Source of the DNA: an uncultured Flavobacteriaceae bacterium
GTDB taxonomy: Bacteria; Bacteroidota; Bacteroidia; Flavobacteriales; Flavobacteriaceae
Length of the DNA stretch: 63,132 nucleotides
NCBI GenBank assembly: GCA_913061125.1
Contig: CAJXUB010000008.1
Span: 1-63,132, forward strand
Direction: 5' to 3'
Part shown: in pieces, positions 36,040 to 44,824 of the stretch
How positions within the stretch are numbered: the first letter of the stretch is position 1
Layout: every line of letters begins with the position of its first letter
Notes under the pieces: generated by a model
Seen by the model: only the letters and a program-made list of their open reading frames with translations
What the model was told of the DNA's origin: nothing
Databases searched by the model: none
Position numbers and translations under genes: made by a program

Positions 36040-36854
36040 AAGGACTGAATGGTTTTTCGAATGGCAACGAGTTTTCCGAGAAGTTGCTCCAAATGATCCA
36101 AATGCAACATGTTTGCTCCATCGCTTTTAGCAGTTGCAGGGTCAAAATGGGTTTCGATAAATAATCCATCCACATTATTAACTACTCCAGCTCTAGCAAT
36201 GGTTTCAATCATATCGGGTCGGCCACCGGTAACGCCACTGCTTTGATTGGGTTGTTGTAACGAATGTGTCACGTCCAAAACGGTTGGTGCGAACTGGCGC
36301 ATGGTGGGTATTCCTCTAAAATCAACTACCATATCTTGATAGCCAAACATACTACCGCGTTCGGTAATCCAAACCTTATTATTGCCGCTGTCTTTTACTT
36401 TTTTAACAGCGTGTTGCATGGCCTCTGGGCTCATAAATTGTCCTTTTTTCAAATTAACCACTTTTCCAGTATTTGCTGCGGCAACAACCAAATCCGTTTG
36501 TCGAACTAAAAATGCAGGAATTTGCAACACATCCACATATTCTGCAGCCATAGCCGCATCGCTGACTTCATGAATATCTGTAATGGTAGGAACGTCAAAT
36601 GTTTCAGAAACTTGACGCAAAATCTTAAGCGCTTTATCATTTCCTATTCCAGTAAAGCTATCTATTCTGCTCCGATTGGCTTTTTTGAAACTCCCTTTGA
36701 AAACATAAGGAATCTTCAAATCGTCAGATATTTTACAGATTTTTTCGGCTATCCGCATGGCCATAGACTCACCCTCAATGGCGCATGGGCCAGCAAGTAA
36801 AAAGAATTGGTTGGAATCGATATGCTTAAGCTTTGGAATGGTGTGCAATTGCAT
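36036..36854 (-). CDS. kdsA: KDO-8-phosphate synthase
   Basis: Condenses phosphoenolpyruvate and arabinose-5-phosphate to KDO-8-phosphate for the LPS core. The 272 residues are normal. Motifs: LLAGPCAIEGESMA, FKGSFKKANRSRIDSFTG, ITDIHE, LQIPAFLVRQTDL, WITERGSMFGYQDMVVDFR and VTHSLQQPN. The ATG at 36854 fits the family; seven codons upstream were rejected. TATATTTG at 36873-36880 on the minus strand is a likely -7 element. It converges with the peptidase gene (4-base overlap of stops) and is divergent from typA. Confidence 0.95.
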   Translation of the reverse strand: MQLHTIPKLKHIDSNQFFLLAGPCAIEGESMAMRIAEKICKISDDLKIPYVFKGSFKKANRSRIDSFTGIGNDKALKILRQVSETFDVPTITDIHEVSDAAMAAEYVDVLQIPAFLVRQTDLVVAAANTGKVVNLKKGQFMSPEAMQHAVKKVKDSGNNKVWITERGSMFGYQDMVVDFRGIPTMRQFAPTVLDVTHSLQQPNQSSGVTGGRPDMIETIARAGVVNNVDGLFIETHFDPATAKSDGANMLHLDHLEQLLGKLVAIRKTIQSF

Positions 36855-36915
36855 GGTTTGTTGTTTATGGAACAAATATAACCAAAATTGTTTGTTAAGG
36901 TTCTTCCATTCCAGA

Positions 36916-36945
36916 CTTGAAGTCCTAAAATTAAACGTACCTTTG
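36916..36945 (+). promoter_or_regulatory. typA promoter
   Basis: TACCTTTG (36938-36945) matches the -7 consensus, with CTTG at 36916-36919 as a degenerate -33 element and an 18-base spacer. It ends 20 bases before the typA ATG. Confidence 0.5.
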
Positions 36946-36965
36946 CAACGAATAAATTAACGGGA

Positions 36966-38765
36966 ATGAAGCCAATTAAAAATATTGCGATTATTGCGCA
37001 CGTCGATCATGGCAAAACCACTTTGGTTGATAAAATTTTATACCATTGCCAACTGTTTCGCGACAATGAAAACAAGGGCGATTTGATTTTGGACAACAAC
37101 GATTTGGAACGTGAGCGGGGGATTACCATTACCTCAAAAAATGTTTCAGTCGTTTATAAAGACACAAAAATTAATATTATTGACACGCCCGGTCACGCCG
37201 ATTTTGGGGGTGAAGTAGAACGCGTTTTAAACATGGCCGATGGTGTTTTACTATTGGTTGACGCTTTTGAAGGACCAATGCCTCAAACGCGTTTTGTTCT
37301 ACAAAAAGCCATACAAATGGGGCTAAAACCTTGTGTAGTTATCAATAAAGTTGATAAAGAAAATTGCACCCCCGACGAAGTCCACGAAGCAGTTTTTGAT
37401 CTTATGTTTGAATTGGGTGCTGAAGAATGGCAACTCGATTTCCCAACGGTCTACGGTTCTGCTAAATTCAACTGGATGAGCGACGATTGGACGGTTAAAA
37501 CAAATAGTATTGCGCCCCTTTTGGATATGGTTATTGATCACATCCCAACCCCCACTTTTAATGACGGAAATACTCAAATGCTCATAACCTCTTTGGATTA
37601 TTCCTCTTTCACAGGCCGAATCGCTATCGGTCGTCTTCAGCGAGGAACCCTAAAAACCAACCAACCCGTTACGCTTATTAAACGAGATGGGAGTATTTTG
37701 AAATCAAAAATCAAAGAATTATTTGTTTTTGAAGGATTGGGACGTCAAAAAGTAGAGGCCATTACTGCGGGCGAAATTTGTGCTTTAGTTGGATTAGAAG
37801 GATTTGAAATTGGAGACACCATTGCCGATGCCGAAAACCCAGAAGCCCTTGAAACCATAGCCATTGATGAACCAACGATGAGTATGTTATTTACCATAAA
37901 TGACTCCCCGTTTTTTGGTAAAGAAGGGAAATTTGTAACCTCAAGACATCTCAAAGAACGCTTAGAAAAAGAACTCGAAAAGAATTTGGCACTTCGTGTA
38001 GAGCCCACCAATAGCGCCGATAAATTTATGGTTTTTGGACGTGGCGTTTTACACCTCTCTGTTCTAATCGAAACCATGCGAAGAGAAGGTTATGAACTTC
38101 AAATTGGCCAACCTCAAGTTATTATCAAGGAAATAGATGGTGAGAAATGCGAACCCGTTGAAGAAATGACCATCGATCTGCCTGAAAATCTTTCTGGAAA
38201 AGCCGTGGAAATGGTCACCCTAAGAAAAGGCGAACTTTTGAGCATGGAGGTTAAAGGGCAACGAATGATTTGCCAATTTATAATCCCTTCTCGAGGAATA
38301 ATTGGATTGAGAAATCAGTTGCTAACAGCAACAGCTGGCGAGGCCATTATGGCCCACCGTTTTAAAGAATACCAACCGCTAAGAGGTGGTATTCCAGAGC
38401 GTCAAAATGGCTCAATGGTATCAATGGAAAACGGCACTGCAATTCCGTATTCCATTGATAAACTCCAAGAACGAGGCAAATTTTTTATTGACCCAGGCGA
38501 ATCCATTTACGAAGGCCAAGTTATTGGTGAAAACTCCAGAGGGGATGATATGGTGGTTAATGTAACCAAAACAAAAAAACTAACCAACGTGAGAAGTGCT
38601 GGTGCAGACGACAAGGCCAGAATAATTCCAGCCCTTAAATTTTCACTGGAGGAGGCCTTAGAATACATCCAAAAGGACGAGTATGTTGAAGTGACCCCCA
38701 ACAGTTTAAGATTACGAAAAATCCGCCTCAAAGAAGTGGATAGAAAACGTCACAAATCCTCATAA
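36966..38765 (+). CDS. typA: Ribosome-associated GTPase TypA/BipA
   Basis: Translational GTPase of 599 residues that binds the ribosome like EF-G and helps large-subunit assembly and stress adaptation. G1 is AHVDHGKTTLVDK, the switch region ERGITITSKN, G3 DTPGHADFGGEV, G4 INKVDKEN and G5 GSAKFN. It continues with domains II, III and V and the BipA-specific C-terminal domain (ENLSGKAVEMVTLRKGELL, IIPSRGIIGLR). A small membrane protein gene follows after one base. Confidence 0.96.
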   Translation: MKPIKNIAIIAHVDHGKTTLVDKILYHCQLFRDNENKGDLILDNNDLERERGITITSKNVSVVYKDTKINIIDTPGHADFGGEVERVLNMADGVLLLVDAFEGPMPQTRFVLQKAIQMGLKPCVVINKVDKENCTPDEVHEAVFDLMFELGAEEWQLDFPTVYGSAKFNWMSDDWTVKTNSIAPLLDMVIDHIPTPTFNDGNTQMLITSLDYSSFTGRIAIGRLQRGTLKTNQPVTLIKRDGSILKSKIKELFVFEGLGRQKVEAITAGEICALVGLEGFEIGDTIADAENPEALETIAIDEPTMSMLFTINDSPFFGKEGKFVTSRHLKERLEKELEKNLALRVEPTNSADKFMVFGRGVLHLSVLIETMRREGYELQIGQPQVIIKEIDGEKCEPVEEMTIDLPENLSGKAVEMVTLRKGELLSMEVKGQRMICQFIIPSRGIIGLRNQLLTATAGEAIMAHRFKEYQPLRGGIPERQNGSMVSMENGTAIPYSIDKLQERGKFFIDPGESIYEGQVIGENSRGDDMVVNVTKTKKLTNVRSAGADDKARIIPALKFSLEEALEYIQKDEYVEVTPNSLRLRKIRLKEVDRKRHKSS

Positions 38766-38766
38766 A

Positions 38767-39000
38767 ATGGAATTTTTAGGACTTCCTGTCGCCGAGTGGA
38801 TCGGTTATGTAGCTACCGTGATTTTATTGAGTTCTTTTACTATGAAAACTCTCGAATCTCTTCGTGTTATCAATTCGATAGCATGTTTGATGTTTATCGT
38901 TTACGGTATTTTACTATCTTGGGCCTGGCCCATTATCATTTCCAATGCAGCCATTTTTGCGATTAATATTTACTATTTGATTTTGAAGAAAAAAAAGTAA
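38767..39000 (+). CDS. Small inner-membrane protein, YgjV-like
   Basis: Protein of 77 residues with three hydrophobic segments (about 9-27, 33-50 and 54-72) and a basic C-terminus ending in four Lys. The pattern EWIGYVATVILLSSFTMKTL, with a LRVINS helix start, resembles the YgjV type of small bacterial membrane protein. Proteins of this kind have been mislabelled as uroporphyrinogen decarboxylase; nothing here supports that. It lies one base after typA and is surely co-transcribed with it. Confidence 0.65.
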   Translation: MEFLGLPVAEWIGYVATVILLSSFTMKTLESLRVINSIACLMFIVYGILLSWAWPIIISNAAIFAINIYYLILKKKK

Positions 39001-39080
39001 ATTTCAATTCGATTTAAAATGCGCAACAATTCTGATAATCAGGCGTTAATAACGTATCAAGGCCATTTTAAAACCCGTTT

Positions 39081-40376
39081 TTGATTTTGAAATTACCCAG
39101 CTTTATAACCAACAATCTCATTCTAAAAATCACCTCTCTCAATTCTGTGGTTGTTGGAGCCCGATTGGTGATTTCTTTGGTGGTTCAAAACCTTTTGGCG
39201 CAATACACCGGCCAATCGGGGATTGCAAAAGTGGGGCAAATTAGAAATTTATCAGGGATTCTAACAAGTCTCTCGTCATTCGGACTGTTTAACGGCATCG
39301 TAAAATACATTTCAGATTATAAACAGGACGAAGACGGATTAAAAAAATTGTTTTCCACCGTTTTTGTGTTATCCACAATTGCAACATTGGTGTTGTCATT
39401 GGGATTGTTTTTTTGGGCTAAATCAATCTCAAAATGGCTTCTTTTTTCGGAAGAATATCAACTGATTTTTAAACTTTTGGCTGTGGTCGTACCTTGCATC
39501 GCAATGAATCGTATTTTTTACGGAATCATCAGTGGGTTATCCGCCTATAAAATCAACGCTAAAATCGAAATCATTTGGTATTCATTGGCGTCTTTGTTGT
39601 TGGTTGTTAGTTTGTTGTATCACAACATTCTAGGTGTTTTGATTGCCATAGCACTAACGCCTGCAATTCAGTTTTTGATTACTCTATTTATTTTCGGTCG
39701 TACCATTAAAGAATACATCAATTTCAAACGCCTAAAATTTCAAGCTCCCATGCTCCGAGTGCTTCTTGGGTATACGCTTGTCTCCTTCGTTGCTACGGTC
39801 TGTTCCAATTTGGTCGATATCAATTTTAGAACATCCATCTCAGAACGTTTAAGTGAAAATGATGCGGGAATTTGGACGGCCATGTCATCCATTTCAAAAA
39901 TTTATATGCAGTTTATTTTGGCTGTTTTTTCGCTTTATATTTTACCAAAATATGCAGAGCTGACATCGTCATTTGAGTTTCGTGCGGAGTTAAAATCAAT
40001 CTACACGTCTTTGGTGCCCTTAGTTATCATTGGAATGATTTTGGTTTACGTTCTGAAAGATTTCATTGTTTTGATCATTTATAACGAAACATTTTTGGCC
40101 ATGTCACTGTTGTTTAAATGGCAACTTTTAGCAGATTTTGTCCGTTTTATGGCCAACATTTTGTCGTTCAAATTTTTGGCAAAAAAACAAATCTCCTACT
40201 TCGTAGGCACCCAACTTTTGGGACTGCTTTTGTATTATGGTTTTGGTCAGAAACTCATAGAAACCAATCAAACGGAAGGCGTGGTTATGGCCTTGTTTTT
40301 TAGTAATTTGATATATTTAGGCGTTGTAATAACCATTTTACGAAACGATCTTTTTGGACAAAACAGACCGCTATAA
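39081..40376 (+). CDS. Polysaccharide flippase (Wzx-like, MOP superfamily)
   Basis: Membrane protein of 431 residues with about twelve hydrophobic segments, of the polysaccharide transporter family that flips undecaprenyl-linked O-antigen units across the membrane. VQNLLAQYTGQSGIAKVGQI and FGLFNGIVKYISDY near the N-terminus are typical of the O-antigen translocase group. No ATG is available because a stop lies at 39069-39071, so the start is a TTG at 39081, or another at 39087. It opens a surface-glycan cluster; the next gene begins a few bases after the stop. Confidence 0.83.
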   Translation: MILKLPSFITNNLILKITSLNSVVVGARLVISLVVQNLLAQYTGQSGIAKVGQIRNLSGILTSLSSFGLFNGIVKYISDYKQDEDGLKKLFSTVFVLSTIATLVLSLGLFFWAKSISKWLLFSEEYQLIFKLLAVVVPCIAMNRIFYGIISGLSAYKINAKIEIIWYSLASLLLVVSLLYHNILGVLIAIALTPAIQFLITLFIFGRTIKEYINFKRLKFQAPMLRVLLGYTLVSFVATVCSNLVDINFRTSISERLSENDAGIWTAMSSISKIYMQFILAVFSLYILPKYAELTSSFEFRAELKSIYTSLVPLVIIGMILVYVLKDFIVLIIYNETFLAMSLLFKWQLLADFVRFMANILSFKFLAKKQISYFVGTQLLGLLLYYGFGQKLIETNQTEGVVMALFFSNLIYLGVVITILRNDLFGQNRPL

Positions 40377-40387
40377 ACTTGAGCCCA

Positions 40388-42010
40388 ATGCACACCCTAA
40401 ACAAATTTAAATCATTGTTTTTCAACTACTTTGGAGTTATTGTGGTGGCCCTGTTTTGGGTTCTTTTCAAGTCCAAATATGAGCTCGAGATCGCTTTAAA
40501 CTTCATCGAAAATTGCCTCTTCGCAGTCATACTCATCGGAAGTTCGTTGGTTATAAAAAACCACACATTGAGACGGGCATACGGCCAGTTGGCTTTTATC
40601 GGATTTTGTCTGACCTTGATTTTTGAAACCCTATATTACAACCTTTTCACAGTCTTTATCAGTCCATCCACACTCTATTTACTATTCGATACGAATTCCG
40701 ATGAATCCCTTGAGTTTTTGCAATCTTACATAGGCATATTCGAAGTTGTTTCAACATCAGTTTTGATAGCCGTTTCATTGTTTAGTTTGAAACGATTAAG
40801 TATTTTGTACAAATCCTTTGGTTCGTTTTCGTTGGGATTAGGTATAAAAATGATCGTGTTGGTCGGGCTCACTTTGGGCTACCTAAAATGGTCCACCAAC
40901 ATCATCTACAACTTACCTTATCTGGTTGTTAAATCTTTTACTGAATATTCTAAAATTTCTAAAAATTTAGACACCTACCAACAATTCCAAAAAGGTCTTT
41001 TTGAGGATGCTCATTCACCATTTTCAGAGCAAAATGGAGGTGTTTTTGTTCTGATTTTGGGTGAATCTACCGCGCGATCTCACATGGGACTTTACGGCTA
41101 CGAACGCCAAACTACCCCCAATTTAAAGGCCATTTCCAATTCGCTTTGGACCTACCAAGATGTCATAAGTTCCAACGCCCACACTATTGAATCCATCACC
41201 AAAATGCTCACTTTGGGCAATTATGAAAATCCAAATCAAATCTGGGAAGGTTCTATTATTCAATTGGCCAATGCAGCGGGTTTTGAAACCATTTGGCTCT
41301 CCAACCAACGACCCATCGGAATGAACGAAAGTTTTGTTACCAAAATTGCTCGTTCTGCATCTGAAGTGAAGTTTATGACCACCATGCACGGGCGTCACAA
41401 CCGCATTTTGGATCAGTCCATGATACCAGAGCTTGAAACGATTCTTAAATCCTCAAACGACCAACCAAAATTTATCATTGTTCATCTTGCAGGAACTCAT
41501 ATGCTTTACAAGCACCGTTATCCAGAAGATAAACGAGTTTCTTTTGCAAACTCTCCCAATCTGAAATTTAATTCGGAATCGAATTTTGAAACCGTGAACC
41601 ATTATGACAATGCTGTTATTCATACCGATTTTGTAATTCGTAGTATCATACAAAGCGTAGACGACCTGAAAACCACAAGTGCTGTATTGTATTTGTCCGA
41701 CCACGGCGAAGAACTTTTTCAGGACGCCGATTTTGCCGGACACAACGAGGACGTAGCTACAAAAAGCATGTACGATATTCCATTTTTTCTTTGGCAATCG
41801 GAGGACTATAAAAACGCAAAATTTTTAACTTTTGACCCAGATTGCTCTTATATGACAGATGATTTTTTTCACAGCATGGCAGAAATGCTTCAGATTTCGT
41901 CGGAAGCAGTCGATTCAACCCGAAGTATTTTTTCGCACCATTTTAAACCACGAACTCGACGTCTTCAAAGCGGGAGAGATTACGATACTTTTTATGTTCA
42001 GAATCCATGA
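40388..42010 (+). CDS. Phosphoethanolamine transferase (EptA/CptA-like)
   Basis: Inner-membrane enzyme of 540 residues of the alkaline-phosphatase superfamily. Five membrane segments occupy about residues 1-190; the catalytic domain faces the periplasm. GESTARSHMGLYGYERQTTP contains the nucleophilic Thr; LYLSDHGEELFQDADFAGHN holds the Asp/His zinc ligands. It would add phosphoethanolamine to lipid A or LPS core sugars. A TTG three codons upstream (40379) is an alternative start. The stop overlaps the next ATG by 4 bases (ATGA). Confidence 0.88.
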   Translation: MHTLNKFKSLFFNYFGVIVVALFWVLFKSKYELEIALNFIENCLFAVILIGSSLVIKNHTLRRAYGQLAFIGFCLTLIFETLYYNLFTVFISPSTLYLLFDTNSDESLEFLQSYIGIFEVVSTSVLIAVSLFSLKRLSILYKSFGSFSLGLGIKMIVLVGLTLGYLKWSTNIIYNLPYLVVKSFTEYSKISKNLDTYQQFQKGLFEDAHSPFSEQNGGVFVLILGESTARSHMGLYGYERQTTPNLKAISNSLWTYQDVISSNAHTIESITKMLTLGNYENPNQIWEGSIIQLANAAGFETIWLSNQRPIGMNESFVTKIARSASEVKFMTTMHGRHNRILDQSMIPELETILKSSNDQPKFIIVHLAGTHMLYKHRYPEDKRVSFANSPNLKFNSESNFETVNHYDNAVIHTDFVIRSIIQSVDDLKTTSAVLYLSDHGEELFQDADFAGHNEDVATKSMYDIPFFLWQSEDYKNAKFLTFDPDCSYMTDDFFHSMAEMLQISSEAVDSTRSIFSHHFKPRTRRLQSGRDYDTFYVQNP

Positions 42011-43095
42011 TAAAACAACGGCCGAAAATAGCAATTATAACCTCGTCTTTAGGCGGTGGTGGGGCTCAAAAATCCTCCGCCAATTTATCGTTTGTATTGT
42101 CCAAACTAAACTATGACGTTCATATCGTTTCAATCCTCAATCAGATTGATTACGAATTTCAGGGACAGCTCTTGAATTTAGGTGAATTGAAGGACAGGGA
42201 CAACTCTTTTATTGGTCGTGTGAAACGGTTTTCAGTGTTTTTTAATTATCTCAGATCCCAAAACTTTGAGTATATCATTGACAGTAGGGCCCGACCAACT
42301 TTTTTTAAGCAGTTTTTGATCAATAAAATAGTGTACTCAAATCAGAATATCATTTATATCATTCATAGTTATGTCTTGAAACAATATTTTCCTTCGAATC
42401 GTTTTTTAGCCCGATGGCTTTACAATAAGGCCAAATATTTGTTGTGTGTTTCTGATGATATTAAGCAATTGGTTGTTCAAAAATTTGATTTTAAAAGAGT
42501 TAAAACGATAAATAACGCCATTCCGGATAGTTCACTAATCGCGGTGGAGGATGAGGGGCAATTGCCTGAGAAATTTATCGTGTATTTTGGTCGAATTGAC
42601 GATAAAATAAAAAATATCAGTTTATTGTTGGAGGCATATGAGCTATCCCGTTTGCCAAAACACGGCATCAAACTTGTCATTTTGGGAGATGGCCCAGATG
42701 TGATTTTTTTGAAGCATAAAGTTAAAGATTTTGGATTAGCCAATGATGTTGAATTTATGCCCTACGTTCCAAATCCTAATCCTATAATCTCGAAAGCTAT
42801 TTTTTCCACACTAACCAGTGCCTTCGAGGGTTTTGGGATGACGCTAATAGAGAGTTTACAGTTGGGTATCCCAGTGGTTTCTGTGGATTGCAAATCGGGG
42901 CCAAGTGAGATTGTTATACATAAAACCAACGGATTGTTAGTCGAAAATCACAACCCCAACGCTTTAGCTCAAGCGTTTAATGAATTTGTAGAAAATCAAA
43001 CGCTCTACAACCACTGTAGGCAACAAGCCAAACGGAGTGTCAAAAAATTTTCCATTGAGGTCGTCGCTGCGGCTTGGAATGAGATACTTCGTTAG
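42007..43095 (+). CDS. Glycosyltransferase family 4
   Basis: GT-B glycosyltransferase of 362 residues. A nucleotide-independent N-terminal lobe starts IAIITSSLGGGGAQKS; the C-terminal lobe has VYFGRIDDKIKNISLLLEAY, KLVILGDGPD and SAFEGFGMTLIESLQLGIPV, with the E-x7-E pair that binds the sugar nucleotide. It probably adds a hexose to an LPS core or O-unit. Translation is coupled to the upstream transferase by an ATGA overlap. Its stop overlaps that of the convergent GT2 gene. Confidence 0.92.
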   Translation: MIKQRPKIAIITSSLGGGGAQKSSANLSFVLSKLNYDVHIVSILNQIDYEFQGQLLNLGELKDRDNSFIGRVKRFSVFFNYLRSQNFEYIIDSRARPTFFKQFLINKIVYSNQNIIYIIHSYVLKQYFPSNRFLARWLYNKAKYLLCVSDDIKQLVVQKFDFKRVKTINNAIPDSSLIAVEDEGQLPEKFIVYFGRIDDKIKNISLLLEAYELSRLPKHGIKLVILGDGPDVIFLKHKVKDFGLANDVEFMPYVPNPNPIISKAIFSTLTSAFEGFGMTLIESLQLGIPVVSVDCKSGPSEIVIHKTNGLLVENHNPNALAQAFNEFVENQTLYNHCRQQAKRSVKKFSIEVVAAAWNEILR

Positions 43096-43982
43096 TTGTT
43101 GGTCAAATGTTTGCTCAGGTACAATAATTTATAACACTGAAGAAGTGCAGGATTGGCATAATTGCCTTGTAGATTTATTTTTAAACAGGGCAATAGAAAC
43201 GGCAAGGTAAAGCGTAGGATGAGGTGAAGATTTAAATTTCTTAGGGTAAAGTAAAACTTGAGAAGCTTGTGGTCTTTTTTTTTAATTTTGTCTTTTTTGA
43301 AAAAGTACAAAAGGGTTAGGATACTCTGTTCTGTCTTCTCAATAAATATAGAATTACTCTCGAGCCCTTTATGAATAACCTCATTATCAATATGCAAAAT
43401 CAAACAGTTAAATTGCTTGAGTAAAACCCCAAATCTGATATCCATACCATAACGGTTTTTCTCTTCTAAATTTAGCGCAATAAATTTTGATTTTTTTATT
43501 AAAACATTAGCCGAAATCGTGTGACGAGTCGGGCTATCGTTTCTTAGTACTGCCTTTTTTTGTTCATATTTTTGGCCGTAACGCCAGCGTAATGAGCATT
43601 GTTTAGAATAGTCGTCTTCGTCGTATGTAAATCCCCCAAAAACAACATCATACTCTAAATAATCTTGTTGGAGGTAGGACGAAATAAAAGCTCTGGAATT
43701 AGGTAAAACATCCGCATCCAAAAATAACAACCAATCAAATTTAGCAGTTTGAGCCAGCTTATTTCTCACCGCACTTCTACCGATATTTTGTTTTAATATG
43801 GTGTAGGTGGTATGGCTAAAAGTGTTAATTTTTAAATTGCTGTCAGTGCAGTTTGAATTTGTCGAAGCATCGTCAAAAACTAAAATTTCGAAGGTAATTT
43901 TTGCCTCACAACATTGTAAGTGAATTTCTTTTACCAGTTCGTAAACCGGGTCATTAAACGTCGGAATTAAAATCGATAACAT
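43092..43982 (-). CDS. Glycosyltransferase family 2
   Basis: GT-A glycosyltransferase of 296 residues. It opens MLSILIPTFNDPVYELV, followed by the first Asp of the nucleotide site in LVFDDASTNSN, then KQNIGRSAVRN and the DxD motif LFLDADVLPN. The rest is basic and without clear membrane helices. The donor sugar is not predictable. It converges with the GT4 gene on a TTAG shared by both stops (43092-43095) and starts 2 bases after ftsE ends, with which it probably shares a transcript. Confidence 0.88.
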   Translation of the reverse strand: MLSILIPTFNDPVYELVKEIHLQCCEAKITFEILVFDDASTNSNCTDSNLKINTFSHTTYTILKQNIGRSAVRNKLAQTAKFDWLLFLDADVLPNSRAFISSYLQQDYLEYDVVFGGFTYDEDDYSKQCSLRWRYGQKYEQKKAVLRNDSPTRHTISANVLIKKSKFIALNLEEKNRYGMDIRFGVLLKQFNCLILHIDNEVIHKGLESNSIFIEKTEQSILTLLYFFKKDKIKKKDHKLLKFYFTLRNLNLHLILRFTLPFLLPCLKINLQGNYANPALLQCYKLLYLSKHLTNN

Positions 43983-43984
43983 GT

Positions 43985-44668
43985 TTAATTTTTTCGCTGA
44001 ACCACCTCAAAAACCTTACTGTCTTCACATTTTAGGGTTTTGCTGGGATATTTCAGAATGAGAGCATAGTCGTGCGTGGCCATAAAAATTGTGTTCCCTT
44101 TGCGGTTCAATTCTTGCAAAACTTCCATAACTTCCATACTGGTTTGAGGGTCCAAATTTCCAGTAGGTTCATCCGCCAAAATAAGCTCTGGGTCGTTCAA
44201 AAGAGCTCGGGCAATAGCAACACGTTGTTGTTCGCCCCCAGAAAGCTCATGAGGGTATTTGTGCCCTTTAGTTTGCATGTTGACTTTGCTCAGGACTCCT
44301 TCAATTTTGTCCTGAATTTTTTTACGATCTTTCCAACCCGTTGCTTTCAAAACAAAGGCCAGATTGCCATTAACCGAACGGTCATTTAAAAGTTTAAAAT
44401 CTTGAAAAATAATGCCAAGTTTTCGTCTCAAAAAAGGAATATCTCGGTCTTTTAGAGTGGCCAAATCAAAGCCCACTATTTTTCCTTTTCCATTGGTCAA
44501 TCCCAAATCGCCATACAAGGTTTTGAGCAAACTGCTTTTTCCAGATCCGGTCTTTCCGATCAAATAGACAAAATCACCTTCTTTAACATCAAGGTTAACA
44601 TTGTTCAAAATCATATTCTTATCTTGAAAAATGGAAACATCGTCTAATTTTAAAACCGAATATGGCAT
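43985..44668 (-). CDS. ftsE: Cell-division ATPase FtsE
   Basis: ABC ATPase of 227 residues that, with FtsX, regulates septal wall hydrolases. Walker A is [18 protein letters not shown]; signature [16 protein letters not shown]; Walker [14 protein letters not shown]; switch His in MATHDYALI. The length and the FtsE-type [15 protein letters not shown] segment support this subfamily. ftsX is not in the window. TACTTTTA at 44691-44698 on the minus strand may be its -7 element. Confidence 0.9.
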   Translation of the reverse strand: MPYSVLKLDDVSIFQDKNMILNNVNLDVKEGDFVYLIGKTGSGKSSLLKTLYGDLGLTNGKGKIVGFDLATLKDRDIPFLRRKLGIIFQDFKLLNDRSVNGNLAFVLKATGWKDRKKIQDKIEGVLSKVNMQTKGHKYPHELSGGEQQRVAIARALLNDPELILADEPTGNLDPQTSMEVMEVLQELNRKGNTIFMATHDYALILKYPSKTLKCEDSKVFEVVQRKN

Positions 44669-44805
44669 GATACAGTTGATATATTTTTCATAAAAGTATT
44701 ATTAATTGATGCAATTATCAAATTTCAATTCAAATTAAATGTAAAGTCGTGGTTGTAGGTTTTTAGTTGGGCATAATTTATTCGAAATTTTTACGTTTTA
44801 TGTGT

Positions 44806-44813
44806 TATATTTG
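44806..44813 (+). promoter_or_regulatory. Candidate -7 element of the TPR-barrel pair
   Basis: TATATTTG fits TAnnTTTG and lies 11 bases before the ATG at 44825. No clear TTTG is seen at the -33 distance. Confidence 0.4.
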
Positions 44814-44824
44814 AGCCATAAGTT

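Noticed and set aside
38767-39000. Uroporphyrinogen decarboxylase label for the small protein after typA
   Set aside because: It is 77 residues with three membrane helices, with none of the enzyme's features.
39044-39054. CGTTAATAACG palindrome before the flippase
   Set aside because: Short, AT-rich and not tied to a promoter element; likely chance.
41113-41126. ACCCCCAATTTAAA as another operator of the ACCCCC type
   Set aside because: It lies inside the phosphoethanolamine transferase gene (codons for Thr-Pro-Asn-Leu-Lys); similar ACCCCC strings in purM and typA are also coding.
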